A DNA stretch of 7,233 bases from CBFDBF01 sp050287725 (GCA_050287725.1 JBNKCL010000012.1:1-7233); one strand, 5' to 3'. Positions 1 to 7,069 are shown, counted from the stretch's first letter. A program made the numbers and translations. The notes: generated by a model from the letters alone, not told the origin.

Positions 1-291
1 GCATTCGGCCTTCCGCCGGCGCCTGCGGGAGAGTGGCCGCTCGGAGAATCATACAGCGGCGATGGCGCGGCGCTCGTCGAAGAGGTGTCGCGACTGCTGC
101 GCCCTGGTTCGTTGAATCCGATGCCCGGGCAACGGCTCCTGGTTCGGCAACGGGTTGCAAACTACGGCTTTGCCAGCCTCTCAGGTGTTGCCGAAGATTC
201 GCCGGGATGGGACTCGGATGATCGGATCGATGCTCTGATCGCGAATGCCTATAGCTGGCACGCCGCGATCGGTGAACTCGAACGCGGCTAA
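1..291 (+). CDS. 3' end of an unrecognised gene (5' end outside the window)
   Basis: The frame is open from the first base and ends at TAA 289-291, giving 96 residues of C-terminus. A GTG at 85 and an ATG at 121 lie in frame, but neither has a convincing ribosome binding site. Because the frame runs to the window edge, I read this as the tail of a longer gene. The visible part starts with a Pro/Gly-rich stretch, followed by an acidic helix-like stretch (DGAALVEEVSRLL), and ends in a probable helix (IDALIANAYSWHAAIGELERG, the last residues before the stop). There is no membrane segment and no motif I recognise. Only 11 bases separate its stop from the next start, so the two genes are probably one operon and may be translationally coupled. 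Function unknown. Confidence 0.7.
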   Translation, partial: AFGLPPAPAGEWPLGESYSGDGAALVEEVSRLLRPGSLNPMPGQRLLVRQRVANYGFASLSGVAEDSPGWDSDDRIDALIANAYSWHAAIGELERG

Positions 292-302
292 GTGGACCAG
301 CA

Positions 303-3300
303 ATGAGCATACCTTTATCAGCCGATTCGGTGCGGTCGCTGCTTGAGCGTGCCGCAACATCCCCGGACGCCGATACCCGCGCCGCCGTCGTTGCGGATAT
401 CGGCGCCTCATATGGCCGGTTGTTGGCAAAAATCAATCAAATCCACAAAGGCCGCAATTCCTGGTCGGAAGAGCAGTTTCAAAAGGATATCCAGCGCGAT
501 ATCGTCGACAATGACAGCAAAGGCGAGCGCAAGGCTGCAGCCAAGCAACTTGCCGCCGTCTACGGGGAAACCTACCGGACCGCCATGGCAGTAGCCGAAA
601 GCGAAACACTGATGGGAGGTCGATCGGGTCGGGTCGCCTACGCCTCAAAAGATACATGGCTGGAAATCAACCCGCGTCTGGAGAGGCTGGTCGATGAGTT
701 GTTCGGCGCGCAGGGAAAACCGCCCGTTGACCGCTCGCCGAGCTGCCCCGCGAAGGGCTATCGTGTCGACGTGCGCAAACCGGCGGACAGCGACCGCACA
801 ACCGGTGCACCGTTGCTGGAGCCGGACTTCGTCGCTTATCTTCGCCGACAGGATCGGACCGAGCTCCTCTCCCTCGACGCCTGGGTGCGACGCGCAGATG
901 CCGCCGCCGACGAAAGCCCTGACGACCCGGTGGTGCAGCAGGGCTATGACGTTGCACTGGCCGCCGAGTGGGAAGCCTTCGAGCGTGCCCTCTATGCGGA
1001 TCGCTACTGCCAACCCTCTGACCTGCCGGCGAGCAACTCCGTGCGCGGCTACCGTTTGTTGCGTCTCGATACCCATCTTTGCGCCGAGGATTTCCGGCCC
1101 CAGTCTGACGGCGAAACGCCCCGGATTTATGAGGGGCACTACGGACCGCCGGCGCCGCCCATGCTCGATTATGAGGAGCTGGTCCGCCGTTACGTCGACC
1201 AGCTCCGGCAGGAGACCGCGCCGGCGAGCCGGCCGATCGGCGATCCGGAGATAGCTGAGATCGTAGCCGCTCTCGGTTTTGCTCCCGACCGCACGGCCCT
1301 CTTTGTACAGGCGAGTTCTCTCGCCCTGCATCTCCATGACCTCGGCTTTTGGGAGGAGATCGCCCGTCGGCTTGGTTCCGCAACCGGCGGCACCGCCTCG
1401 CGACCCGCCAGGATACCCAATACCGTCCCCGGTGGTCTGACATTGGTCCAGCCGACATTGCCCCAGCCCGCACCCTTTGGTGCCCCTCCGGCCGGCACCG
1501 GTCCAAGCGCAACATCCCCGGCGACGTGGCTGCTCGGCAGCGAGGGCCAGGAGATCCGTGCCGCCGTCGAGCGGCTGTGGCGCAGCCTTTTGCCGGAGCC
1601 TTCGGCGGGTCGAACCGATACGGCCATCGGGATCCCGGAGGCGGCCATCGCCGCAAGCGAGATGCAAGCGAGGCTCCAGCATCTTACACTGGCGCCAGGC
1701 AACCCCCCATTGGGTCAACGCAATGACTTCTATCCGCAAAACCAAGCCGGCGATCTCGCGGAGCGCATCCGAACCGGACTATCGAACGTATACGAAGCGG
1801 TGTGGAACGCGGCCCGCGCCGCGCTGGGCGATGAGGGGTTGCGTGCACGCATGCTGGCGCCGCCCGAGCTGCAAATCGAGTTCGGTCCGCGCGAGTTCGA
1901 GACTTGGCTTTTCCACGCGGCAAGACTGACTTACCAGCATTATACCTTTCTGGGCCGCGAGTACGACCAGGTTACATCCGATCTTTCCAGCAACCCGCCG
2001 GCCCCTATCGATTTTTCCGAGGTCGCGGCTTTCCTTGGCATCGACACCAGCAGCAGCCCGTTCAGCAGCTCACCCCCCCCTGACTGGGAAACAGTGTGCA
2101 ACGCCTTGATCAATCGTCTTGGGAGCTCTTACAAAAACGCCCTCGATGCCGTGATGACCCTGAGCCCGGCGACTGAAGCGGCGTCCTCCCCTCCGCCATC
2201 GCCTGCGGCGCCCAGCAGTCTGAACCAAGCCGATATTCCCACGCTTTACCATTACTGGGCGCAGCTGTTCTGGCGCGTTGTGGACCGTCTGCTGGCGGTC
2301 CGGCTACCGATGGGCGAGGACTTGCTTGTGCTGCGTCTCGCCAAACGCAGCGGCCGTTTCGGCGAGGTGCCGCGCCGCTCGCAGCGCGGCGAGCTCAAAC
2401 CCGAGCCGAAGACAATTCCCTGGCCGTCTCATCCACGGACGAAGACCGAAAGCTGGATGCTCGAACCGGTTTCGGAGCCCTACTACCGCAGACACCACCC
2501 CGGTTTCTACCTGCAGGAATTGTATGCCCTCAAGCTGCGTCACCGCGGCTTCGGCACCGGACGCAATCTTTATTCGGTGAGCCTGCTGCCCGAGGAAGAG
2601 CAGAAGATCGTCATCAAATCCTTCAAGGACACCACCTATGCGGTCACCGAAAGCACTGCCGAAAATGTCTTCGAGGAAGCGACTTCGGAGACCGAACGTG
2701 ACTTCGGCGAGGAGGTCTCCCGATCCAGCGAAAAGGAGTCGACGGGCGAGGAGGCCGGTCATATCGCCTCTAGCATCTCAGGGGGCGTTCCCTTCTTCAG
2801 TGGCAGTATCGACGCCTCCTATGACGCAAAGAGCGGGACGCGGGATTTCGCGAAAGATGTCAGCAACGTAACCACGAAGCTGGCCTCCAAGCTCTCCGCC
2901 AAACAGTCGGTGAGTGTTGAAACCAAGCGAACCAGCGAACAGAAGGTCGAGCTGCACGCCGAGCTTACCACTGAGCGCACGATCAAGAACCCCAACATGG
3001 GCCACACCGTCACCTTCAACTGGTTTCAGATGACGCGCAAATACTCGCAGCGTCTCGAGCTGGAAGATGCCCGCCTGAGCTATACTTCGGGCAAGTACAA
3101 CGTTGCCCGCATCCTCGTCCCCGATGGGGCGGCGGTGCCGGAGCGGCTGCGCGAACTCAGCGGTGTCCTCCCCGAACAGCTCGATGTGGAACTCGTGAGC
3201 ACACTGCCGCCCGATGTCGCGGCGCGATTGCCGGCAGGGGTTGCCGTCGTTATTCTTACAGATCCTTACCACGAGATCCTGTCCATGGCGAGTACGAACG

Positions 3301-4190
3301 CTTTTCTCGCCAAGGTGCTGCGCCCCGCCAAAGCGGTCGAGATCGGCTCAACCCTGTGGCGCCTGCTCGGCGAGTCGGAAAGTGCCCCGGACGGCATCGG
3401 CGTCCTCGCCTTCAGCGAACCTCATGGCCTGAAAGCCGCCCGCCCAGCCGGCGGCATCGGCCACAACCATTGGGTCGAGCTTTTCAGCGGCACACCCGAA
3501 CGGGCGCAACCAACCTGGGCCGGCGACCGGGTTGCCGCGGATCGCATCGAGATAATCCCGAAATGGGACGGCAGCACCGTCGAGACCATCTATCTGCCCA
3601 ATCTCGATCTGCGTCATAAAATCCGCGATGGCCAACCGCCGGCCCGCTACCTGGCCGGTCCCCACGACGCGCATGCCTTGCCCCGCCTGCTGGGTGCCGA
3701 AGAGCGCATTGTCAGCACCAACGGTGTCTACTGCGACGCCATGGTCGGACGTTGCAGCGCCCTTGAGGATTATCTGCAACGGCATCGCGATCTCGACCTG
3801 CTCGAGAAGAAGATCCAGGTCGGCAAGCAGGAAATCGAACTGCGCTGGCAGGCGGAGAAGGAAGGTCTTGACGTGGTCCTCCACGAGCGGGACGAGACCC
3901 TGCTGGCGGTGGTGGCACCGCGTGACGGCCAACAGTCCTTCGGTGAACGCCTGCAGCTGGAGCGCGCACAGCTTGCCGAAAGCCGCCACATTGCCGAGGA
4001 CGAGATGGGGCGCCAACGCCAACAAGCCGAGCTCGATCTCCTCCGCCAAAAGGTTGCCCAGCTCCAGGCGCGGCTCGGTCTGCCGCCCGAGGTCAAGATC
4101 GACGCACCTGCCGGTTCGAACGTAGCCGTCGAGGCCAGGATCAACATCGATGCCGATGATGATGACGCCACAACGCTGACGGTGGACTAG
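303..4190 (+). CDS. Large multidomain protein, 1295 aa, function unknown; possible beta-hairpin segment and C-terminal coiled coil
   Basis: One unbroken frame dominates the window. ATG 303 is favoured because it follows the upstream stop by 11 bases and has a weak SD-like AAGTGGA (290-296). No Sec signal or clear membrane helix is visible. Residues 1-360 look mainly helical and charged. Residues 362-412 are a Pro/Gly/Ala linker, with further Pro/Ser linkers near 583-593 and 621-640. An aromatic stretch follows (YHYWAQLFW from 649). From 747 comes LYSVSLLPEEEQKIVIKSF, then a Ser/Thr/Glu/Lys-rich region (777-895) with a Gly/Ser-rich centre (820-845) and the motif NPNMGHTVTFNWFQMTRKY (896-914). 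Residues about 1148-1258 form a charged coiled coil broken around APRDGQQ, and the protein ends in an acidic tail (DADDDD). The alternating pattern in 777-895 recalls the inserting hairpins of beta-pore-forming proteins, but no family is identified. It could equally be a structural scaffold. Confidence 0.93.
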   Translation: MSIPLSADSVRSLLERAATSPDADTRAAVVADIGASYGRLLAKINQIHKGRNSWSEEQFQKDIQRDIVDNDSKGERKAAAKQLAAVYGETYRTAMAVAESETLMGGRSGRVAYASKDTWLEINPRLERLVDELFGAQGKPPVDRSPSCPAKGYRVDVRKPADSDRTTGAPLLEPDFVAYLRRQDRTELLSLDAWVRRADAAADESPDDPVVQQGYDVALAAEWEAFERALYADRYCQPSDLPASNSVRGYRLLRLDTHLCAEDFRPQSDGETPRIYEGHYGPPAPPMLDYEELVRRYVDQLRQETAPASRPIGDPEIAEIVAALGFAPDRTALFVQASSLALHLHDLGFWEEIARRLGSATGGTASRPARIPNTVPGGLTLVQPTLPQPAPFGAPPAGTGPSATSPATWLLGSEGQEIRAAVERLWRSLLPEPSAGRTDTAIGIPEAAIAASEMQARLQHLTLAPGNPPLGQRNDFYPQNQAGDLAERIRTGLSNVYEAVWNAARAALGDEGLRARMLAPPELQIEFGPREFETWLFHAARLTYQHYTFLGREYDQVTSDLSSNPPAPIDFSEVAAFLGIDTSSSPFSSSPPPDWETVCNALINRLGSSYKNALDAVMTLSPATEAASSPPPSPAAPSSLNQADIPTLYHYWAQLFWRVVDRLLAVRLPMGEDLLVLRLAKRSGRFGEVPRRSQRGELKPEPKTIPWPSHPRTKTESWMLEPVSEPYYRRHHPGFYLQELYALKLRHRGFGTGRNLYSVSLLPEEEQKIVIKSFKDTTYAVTESTAENVFEEATSETERDFGEEVSRSSEKESTGEEAGHIASSISGGVPFFSGSIDASYDAKSGTRDFAKDVSNVTTKLASKLSAKQSVSVETKRTSEQKVELHAELTTERTIKNPNMGHTVTFNWFQMTRKYSQRLELEDARLSYTSGKYNVARILVPDGAAVPERLRELSGVLPEQLDVELVSTLPPDVAARLPAGVAVVILTDPYHEILSMASTNAFLAKVLRPAKAVEIGSTLWRLLGESESAPDGIGVLAFSEPHGLKAARPAGGIGHNHWVELFSGTPERAQPTWAGDRVAADRIEIIPKWDGSTVETIYLPNLDLRHKIRDGQPPARYLAGPHDAHALPRLLGAEERIVSTNGVYCDAMVGRCSALEDYLQRHRDLDLLEKKIQVGKQEIELRWQAEKEGLDVVLHERDETLLAVVAPRDGQQSFGERLQLERAQLAESRHIAEDEMGRQRQQAELDLLRQKVAQLQARLGLPPEVKIDAPAGSNVAVEARINIDADDDDATTLTVD

Positions 4191-4232
4191 GACCCGGACG
4201 CCTGTCGGCAGCGCTATTGAATTGAAAAGACG

Positions 4233-5054
4233 ATGACAGATCCGGATGCACAAAATACCACCATTCCCGTCAGCAAATGGATCTTCACCTGGGCCCATCT
4301 GCAACGTTTGCAGAATTCGGACCGAAACATCGTGTTGGCCGGTGATTCCGCATCGTCCTGGGTTCCGGGAAAGCTCGGGGACAATATCATTGGTACCATC
4401 AATTATGTGCTGAATCCGGCAAATGCCCTCGATGGCAAGGCGTTGAGCACCGCTGTCAGTATTTACGACTTTTACCATGGTCACATCGTGCTCCCCAAGG
4501 GTGAGCAGATCCCCGATTCCCTGCAAGCAGAGATAAAGGGCTTCAGCCTGGGCTATCGTGACAAGATTTTGGCAATCCACCCCGTTGCCTTTCAGAATCA
4601 ATTCCCTTTCGGGGAAGGACCATCGGCCGCCCAGCGCAGGGCGATTCGACAGGTGGATGAAGCTATCGCTCAGCCTCTTAAATCATTACTTCGACGAATT
4701 ACAGGAGAATTGCCGAATTTATGCATCACTTATCACACGTATGAACATAACAAGACGGACAATGGCATAAGGGCAGACTGGAAAGGGAGAAATCTGATGG
4801 TGCCTTTTTCCGGAAGCAGGTGCCCCAGAACTCTAAAGGATGCTTATCTGAAAGACCCGGTAAAAACCGCCACCATTGCGTCCAAAAAAACAGTATTGCT
4901 CAGTGGCTCATCTACGGCGACTGCGGCGCCCACAGTCGGCGCAACAGACGTTTATCCCCTCGTGCTCAACTTCCATTTTCTGGTGAACACCTTCGGCAAA
5001 CTGTTTGTGCGGGCCGGATCAATTTCACTGCTCGGGTTGGAATCACCGAGCTGA
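4233..5054 (+). CDS. Hypothetical protein, 273 aa, unrecognised
   Basis: ATG 4233 to TGA 5052-5054, 42 bases after the large gene and on the same strand. The leader before the ATG (ATTGAAAAGACG) has no good Shine-Dalgarno sequence, so translation may be weak or depend on upstream translation. The start remains the most plausible because the sequence reads as protein from MTDPDAQN onward. There is no signal peptide or clear transmembrane helix. Visible traits are aromatic/hydrophobic patches (VSKWIFTWAHLQRL, VSIYDFYHGHIVLP), a basic central stretch around AAQRRAIRQVDEAI, a Ser/Thr/Ala-rich low-complexity patch (LLSGSSTATAAPTVGA) and a hydrophobic C-terminal stretch (YPLVLNFHFLVNTFGKLFV). Base composition is visibly less GC-rich than the preceding gene, especially around 4676-4790. 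I recognise no family. Its position suggests it works with its neighbours, but that is inference. Confidence 0.8.
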   Translation: MTDPDAQNTTIPVSKWIFTWAHLQRLQNSDRNIVLAGDSASSWVPGKLGDNIIGTINYVLNPANALDGKALSTAVSIYDFYHGHIVLPKGEQIPDSLQAEIKGFSLGYRDKILAIHPVAFQNQFPFGEGPSAAQRRAIRQVDEAIAQPLKSLLRRITGELPNLCITYHTYEHNKTDNGIRADWKGRNLMVPFSGSRCPRTLKDAYLKDPVKTATIASKKTVLLSGSSTATAAPTVGATDVYPLVLNFHFLVNTFGKLFVRAGSISLLGLESPS

Positions 5055-5124
5055 TTATTATGCGGAGCCATTAAATTCAGACAGAGACGGTGGAACCGCG
5101 GCGGCAGCGATGACGGAATTCTTT

Positions 5125-5156
5125 CCCGGATGAAGGCAGCACGTGCAGAATCCGGG
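5125..5156. repeat. Inverted repeat / potential hairpin between two genes
   Basis: CCCGGAT at 5125-5131 is exactly complementary to ATCCGGG at 5150-5156, giving a 7-bp stem with an 18-base loop. Inside the loop is the perfect palindrome GCACGTGC (5139-5146). No T-tract follows on the + strand, so it is not a classical intrinsic terminator. It could be an RNA processing or stabilising hairpin, an operator, a degenerate REP-like element, or chance in GC-rich sequence. Nothing else is recognisable in the gap 5055-5204. Confidence 0.4.
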
Positions 5157-5204
5157 CGGCGCTAAGCAATGGCGTAGCTGAAAGCGTGGGGACAGGTAAA
5201 GCGA

Positions 5205-6272
5205 ATGACAGAACCGGAACAGGAGCAAACCCTTAAGCGCAAGTTTTTGAATCATCCGCGCGAAAAGGCGCTGGATACCCGAGGGGTTCTAATTTCCGAT
5301 CCTCAACCCGTATCCGCGCAGGACCAGAGCGGCTCATGCCCGTTGTCACGGGGAAGGTTGGAGTGGAGTATCAAGCCGGTTCGGGGCCGGGATGGTCTCT
5401 TAGCCAGTGTAGATATCCGGTTCATTCCACGGACTGATCGGGCCGCCGACGGCACGATAACGTTTATCCAAACGGTTGGGGAGGAAGCCTTGGTGCCCGT
5501 GGAATCCGATTTTTATTTAAAGCATAATTCCCCGGACAGAGTGGACGCGATGGATGCTGACACCGATCCGTTCTATGGTGCAAGATGGAAGTCAGGGCGC
5601 TGGGAATCGGAAAAGGGAGATTTTGGACATCCGACCGTGAGCGGGGTTCATACAGCGGCTCAGCTTCGAGACAAGCCGATGGTGCCGTGGGCACAATATA
5701 AACGATTCGAATCCGCGGCGGTAATAGCGGAAACCGGAGAAGTGCTTGGAGCGCTGCGTTGGGGGCTGCTCTGCAGCGACAATCCCAGCAATGGGCGCGT
5801 GTTGATCGGAGGACCGACCGGACTTCACACGGAGCGGTTACTGCCGGGTCTGTGCATTGCGACGGCACCGGAGTGCAGTGAGCATGTCTCTAACAACTTC
5901 GACAGCACGGTAGAAGAATTTTACTCCGGGAAATCCAATCTCTCCGTGCTCGACGGCTTCGCGAGTGGACAAACCGACCTGAGCCCGCGGCATCGCGAGC
6001 AGCTGGACAAATTGCTGATTAGACTCGCTACCGTCCCCATGCCGGATCGACGTATTCTGATCGGCGGTGCAGCCACCACGGATGAAGGTGAAGGGCAGGA
6101 TGGGGCAACTGTTTCACGACGTCGGGCGGAATCGGTTAAGCGGTATTTCACGGATCATTTCGTCGACGCGTCAATGATCGACGTGGAAGCATACGGGGCG
6201 GCGTGGGCTCGGGTCCCCATCCGCCGAAGCGATTCCGGTCCCTTGAATCGTCGTGTCCACATCTGGGTCTAG
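5205..6272 (+). CDS. OmpA-like C-terminal domain protein without signal peptide, 355 aa
   Basis: ATG 5205 to TAG 6270-6272. A GGGGACAGG stretch lies upstream (5188-5196), at longer than ideal spacing. Residues about 245-355 read as an OmpA-like (peptidoglycan-associated) module: a strand with FASGQTDLSPRHREQLDKL (252-270), then IGGAATTDEGEG, then SRRRAESVKRYF (304-315), ending NRRVHIWV. In OmpA family domains a conserved Asp and an Arg bind diaminopimelate. D293 and R307 occupy the matching places and are present, so peptidoglycan binding is plausible. The N-terminus (MTEPEQEQTLKRKF) is charged, with no Sec signal, lipobox or membrane anchor, which is unusual for this family. Residues about 50-230 form a separate unrecognised, probably beta-rich domain with ITFIQTV (85-91), VDAMDADTDPFYGA (113-126) and FESAAV...GEVLGALRWG (168-187). 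From memory, similar segments occur in proteins beside contractile-injection or toxin loci; this is unverified. Confidence 0.88.
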   Translation: MTEPEQEQTLKRKFLNHPREKALDTRGVLISDPQPVSAQDQSGSCPLSRGRLEWSIKPVRGRDGLLASVDIRFIPRTDRAADGTITFIQTVGEEALVPVESDFYLKHNSPDRVDAMDADTDPFYGARWKSGRWESEKGDFGHPTVSGVHTAAQLRDKPMVPWAQYKRFESAAVIAETGEVLGALRWGLLCSDNPSNGRVLIGGPTGLHTERLLPGLCIATAPECSEHVSNNFDSTVEEFYSGKSNLSVLDGFASGQTDLSPRHREQLDKLLIRLATVPMPDRRILIGGAATTDEGEGQDGATVSRRRAESVKRYFTDHFVDASMIDVEAYGAAWARVPIRRSDSGPLNRRVHIWV

Positions 6273-6457
6273 TGCCCGGGAACCTTCATATCCGCTTCTT
6301 GTCGTAATTGTACTCCATCGCCGATATTGCGATCTGTTTGATATTCAAAAACCAGGACAGAAGCATAAAACCCCAAACGTGACCACATGCTGCGCCTGTC
6401 CCTGGCGAAGGCGGCGATGAGATCACGCTCTTTCTGATTGAAATTGAAATCACCCAT
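6269..6457 (-). CDS. Possible small membrane-protein reading frame, probably frameshifted or decayed
   Basis: On the minus strand, ATG at 6457 opens a 62-residue frame that closes with a TAG lying at 6269-6271, overlapping the stop of the convergent OmpA-like gene. A TTG at 6469 is an alternative start. The first 36 residues look like real protein: a charged helix (MGDFNFNQKERDLIAAFARD) followed by RRSMWSRLGFYASVLV, the typical beginning of a membrane segment. After that the frame turns polar. A second minus-strand frame (6286-6474) continues at this point with hydrophobic WFLNIKQIAISAMEY and ends in basic residues. That pattern fits one frameshift in a small single-pass membrane protein. No good Shine-Dalgarno sequence precedes either start. 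It may be a remnant, a sequencing error or a chance frame; function unknown. Confidence 0.35.
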   Translation of the reverse strand: MGDFNFNQKERDLIAAFARDRRSMWSRLGFYASVLVFEYQTDRNIGDGVQLRQEADMKVPGH

Positions 6458-6474
6458 TTTCGAGTCCAACGCAC

Positions 6475-6800
6475 CGGATCGCCGGGCAGAGGGAAATTAA
6501 ACCGTCTTTGATGGATTTAAGGTTTCCAAATTTTCATGGCCCGTATTAATGTGGATATGCTTCCACGCAAGGGCAGCCAGGAATCCCGTCCGGCGTCCTT
6601 GTTGAACTTTGCAGGTGGTGTGTACTGAAAGACCCGATGAAGGTGCACATATCAGCGCTTGCTCGATTTCACAATCAAAATGTCGCTTATTGCGCCTGAC
6701 GGCATGGAAACCATTGCGGTTTGGAATGGCTGACATAGGGTTGTCACTGATACCTGCTAACATGCGGAGCGGTTCGAGATTCGGAAAACTATTTTAATTA
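6475..6800. other. Intergenic region with no supported gene
   Basis: This stretch is less GC-rich than the genes on either side. Short frames on both strands (for example minus 6497-6763 and plus 6609-6797) have no ribosome binding site and no protein-like character. I see no tRNA, no strong hairpin followed by a T-tract, and no clear insertion sequence end. It must carry whatever promoter drives the zinc-ribbon gene, but no -35/-10 pair of convincing sequence and spacing stands out. TTGTCA (6741-6746) and the AT-rich ATTTTAATTA (6791-6800) are weak candidates that do not pair with each other. Confidence 0.5.
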
Positions 6801-6802
6801 TG

Positions 6803-6809
6803 AAAGGAG
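6803..6809 (+). promoter_or_regulatory. Strong Shine-Dalgarno sequence for the zinc-ribbon gene
   Basis: AAAGGAG lies six bases before ATG 6816. It is the clearest ribosome binding site in the window, and it fixes that start codon. Confidence 0.75.
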
Positions 6810-6815
6810 AACGGT

Positions 6816-7049
6816 ATGAACAAGTTTTGTTTTTCATGCGGAGCGCCGCTGGCTATGCCGGAATTTCAGGGGCCCGTGGCGGACTATTGCCGGCATTGCG
6901 TGGATGAACAGGGGAATGTACGACCCCGGGAAGCGGTGCAGGCCGGTGTGGTTGAATGGTTTTTGAGCTGGCAGCCGGGTATCGACCGCCAGACAGCTGC
7001 GCAGCGGGCGGATTATTACTTGAAAGCCATGCCGAAATGGGCTGATTAG
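6816..7049 (+). CDS. Small zinc-ribbon domain protein, 77 aa
   Basis: ATG 6816 to TAG 7047-7049, with a strong ribosome binding site. Two cysteine pairs, C5-x2-C8 (CFSC, followed by GAPL) and C25-x2-C28 (YCRHC), lie 16 residues apart and form a likely four-cysteine zinc site. Together with the following VDEQGNVRPREAVQAGVVEW this matches what I remember of the short 'putative zinc ribbon' family (the PF12674 type: CxxCGxPL, then DYCxxC, then a short helical tail). The remainder (about 37-77) is helical, with conserved-looking Trp residues (W48, W52, W75), and ends KAMPKWAD. No enzymatic function is known to me for this family; nucleic-acid or protein binding is the usual guess. The gene precedes uvrA by 26 bases with no terminator between them, so co-transcription is likely. 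There is no signal peptide; it is presumably cytoplasmic. Confidence 0.85.
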   Translation: MNKFCFSCGAPLAMPEFQGPVADYCRHCVDEQGNVRPREAVQAGVVEWFLSWQPGIDRQTAAQRADYYLKAMPKWAD

Positions 7050-7064
7050 GCGTCTCGGAAAAAG

Positions 7065-7069
7065 AAGGA
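7065..7069 (+). promoter_or_regulatory. Shine-Dalgarno sequence deciding the uvrA start
   Basis: AAGGA lies six bases before ATG 7076. A second in-frame ATG at 7118 would remove 14 residues, but its nearest purine-rich site (AGGAG, 7097-7101) is 16 bases away. The first ATG is therefore preferred. Confidence 0.6.

Noticed and set aside
645..1745. Minus-strand open frame of 366 codons opposite the large gene
   Set aside because: It is a shadow of the GC-rich coding strand: Arg/Gly/Ala-rich, with no ribosome binding site and no protein-like domain pattern.
3348..4601. Minus-strand open frame of 417 codons
   Set aside because: It spans the end of the large gene, the intergenic gap and the next gene. 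Its composition is that of an antisense shadow of codon-biased genes and it has no plausible start signal.
4820..5074. Second plus-strand frame overlapping the end of the 273-aa gene, considered as a frameshifted continuation
   Set aside because: The main frame keeps ordered hydrophobic segments up to its stop, while the alternative is Arg/Ser-rich and not protein-like, so no frameshift is needed.
5125..5156. Intrinsic terminator at the inverted repeat
   Set aside because: The stem is short with a long loop, and GC-rich sequence rather than a T-tract follows it.
6497..6763. Minus-strand frame of 88 codons in the spacer
   Set aside because: No Shine-Dalgarno sequence before the ATG and no recognisable structure; the translated sequence looks random.
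6741..6763. Promoter made of TTGTCA and TAACAT
   Set aside because: The spacing between the two hexamers is only 11 bases, too short for a sigma-70 promoter.
6609..6797. Plus-strand frame of 62 codons just before the zinc-ribbon gene
   Set aside because: No ribosome binding site, odd composition, and it ends in the AT-rich leader of the next gene.
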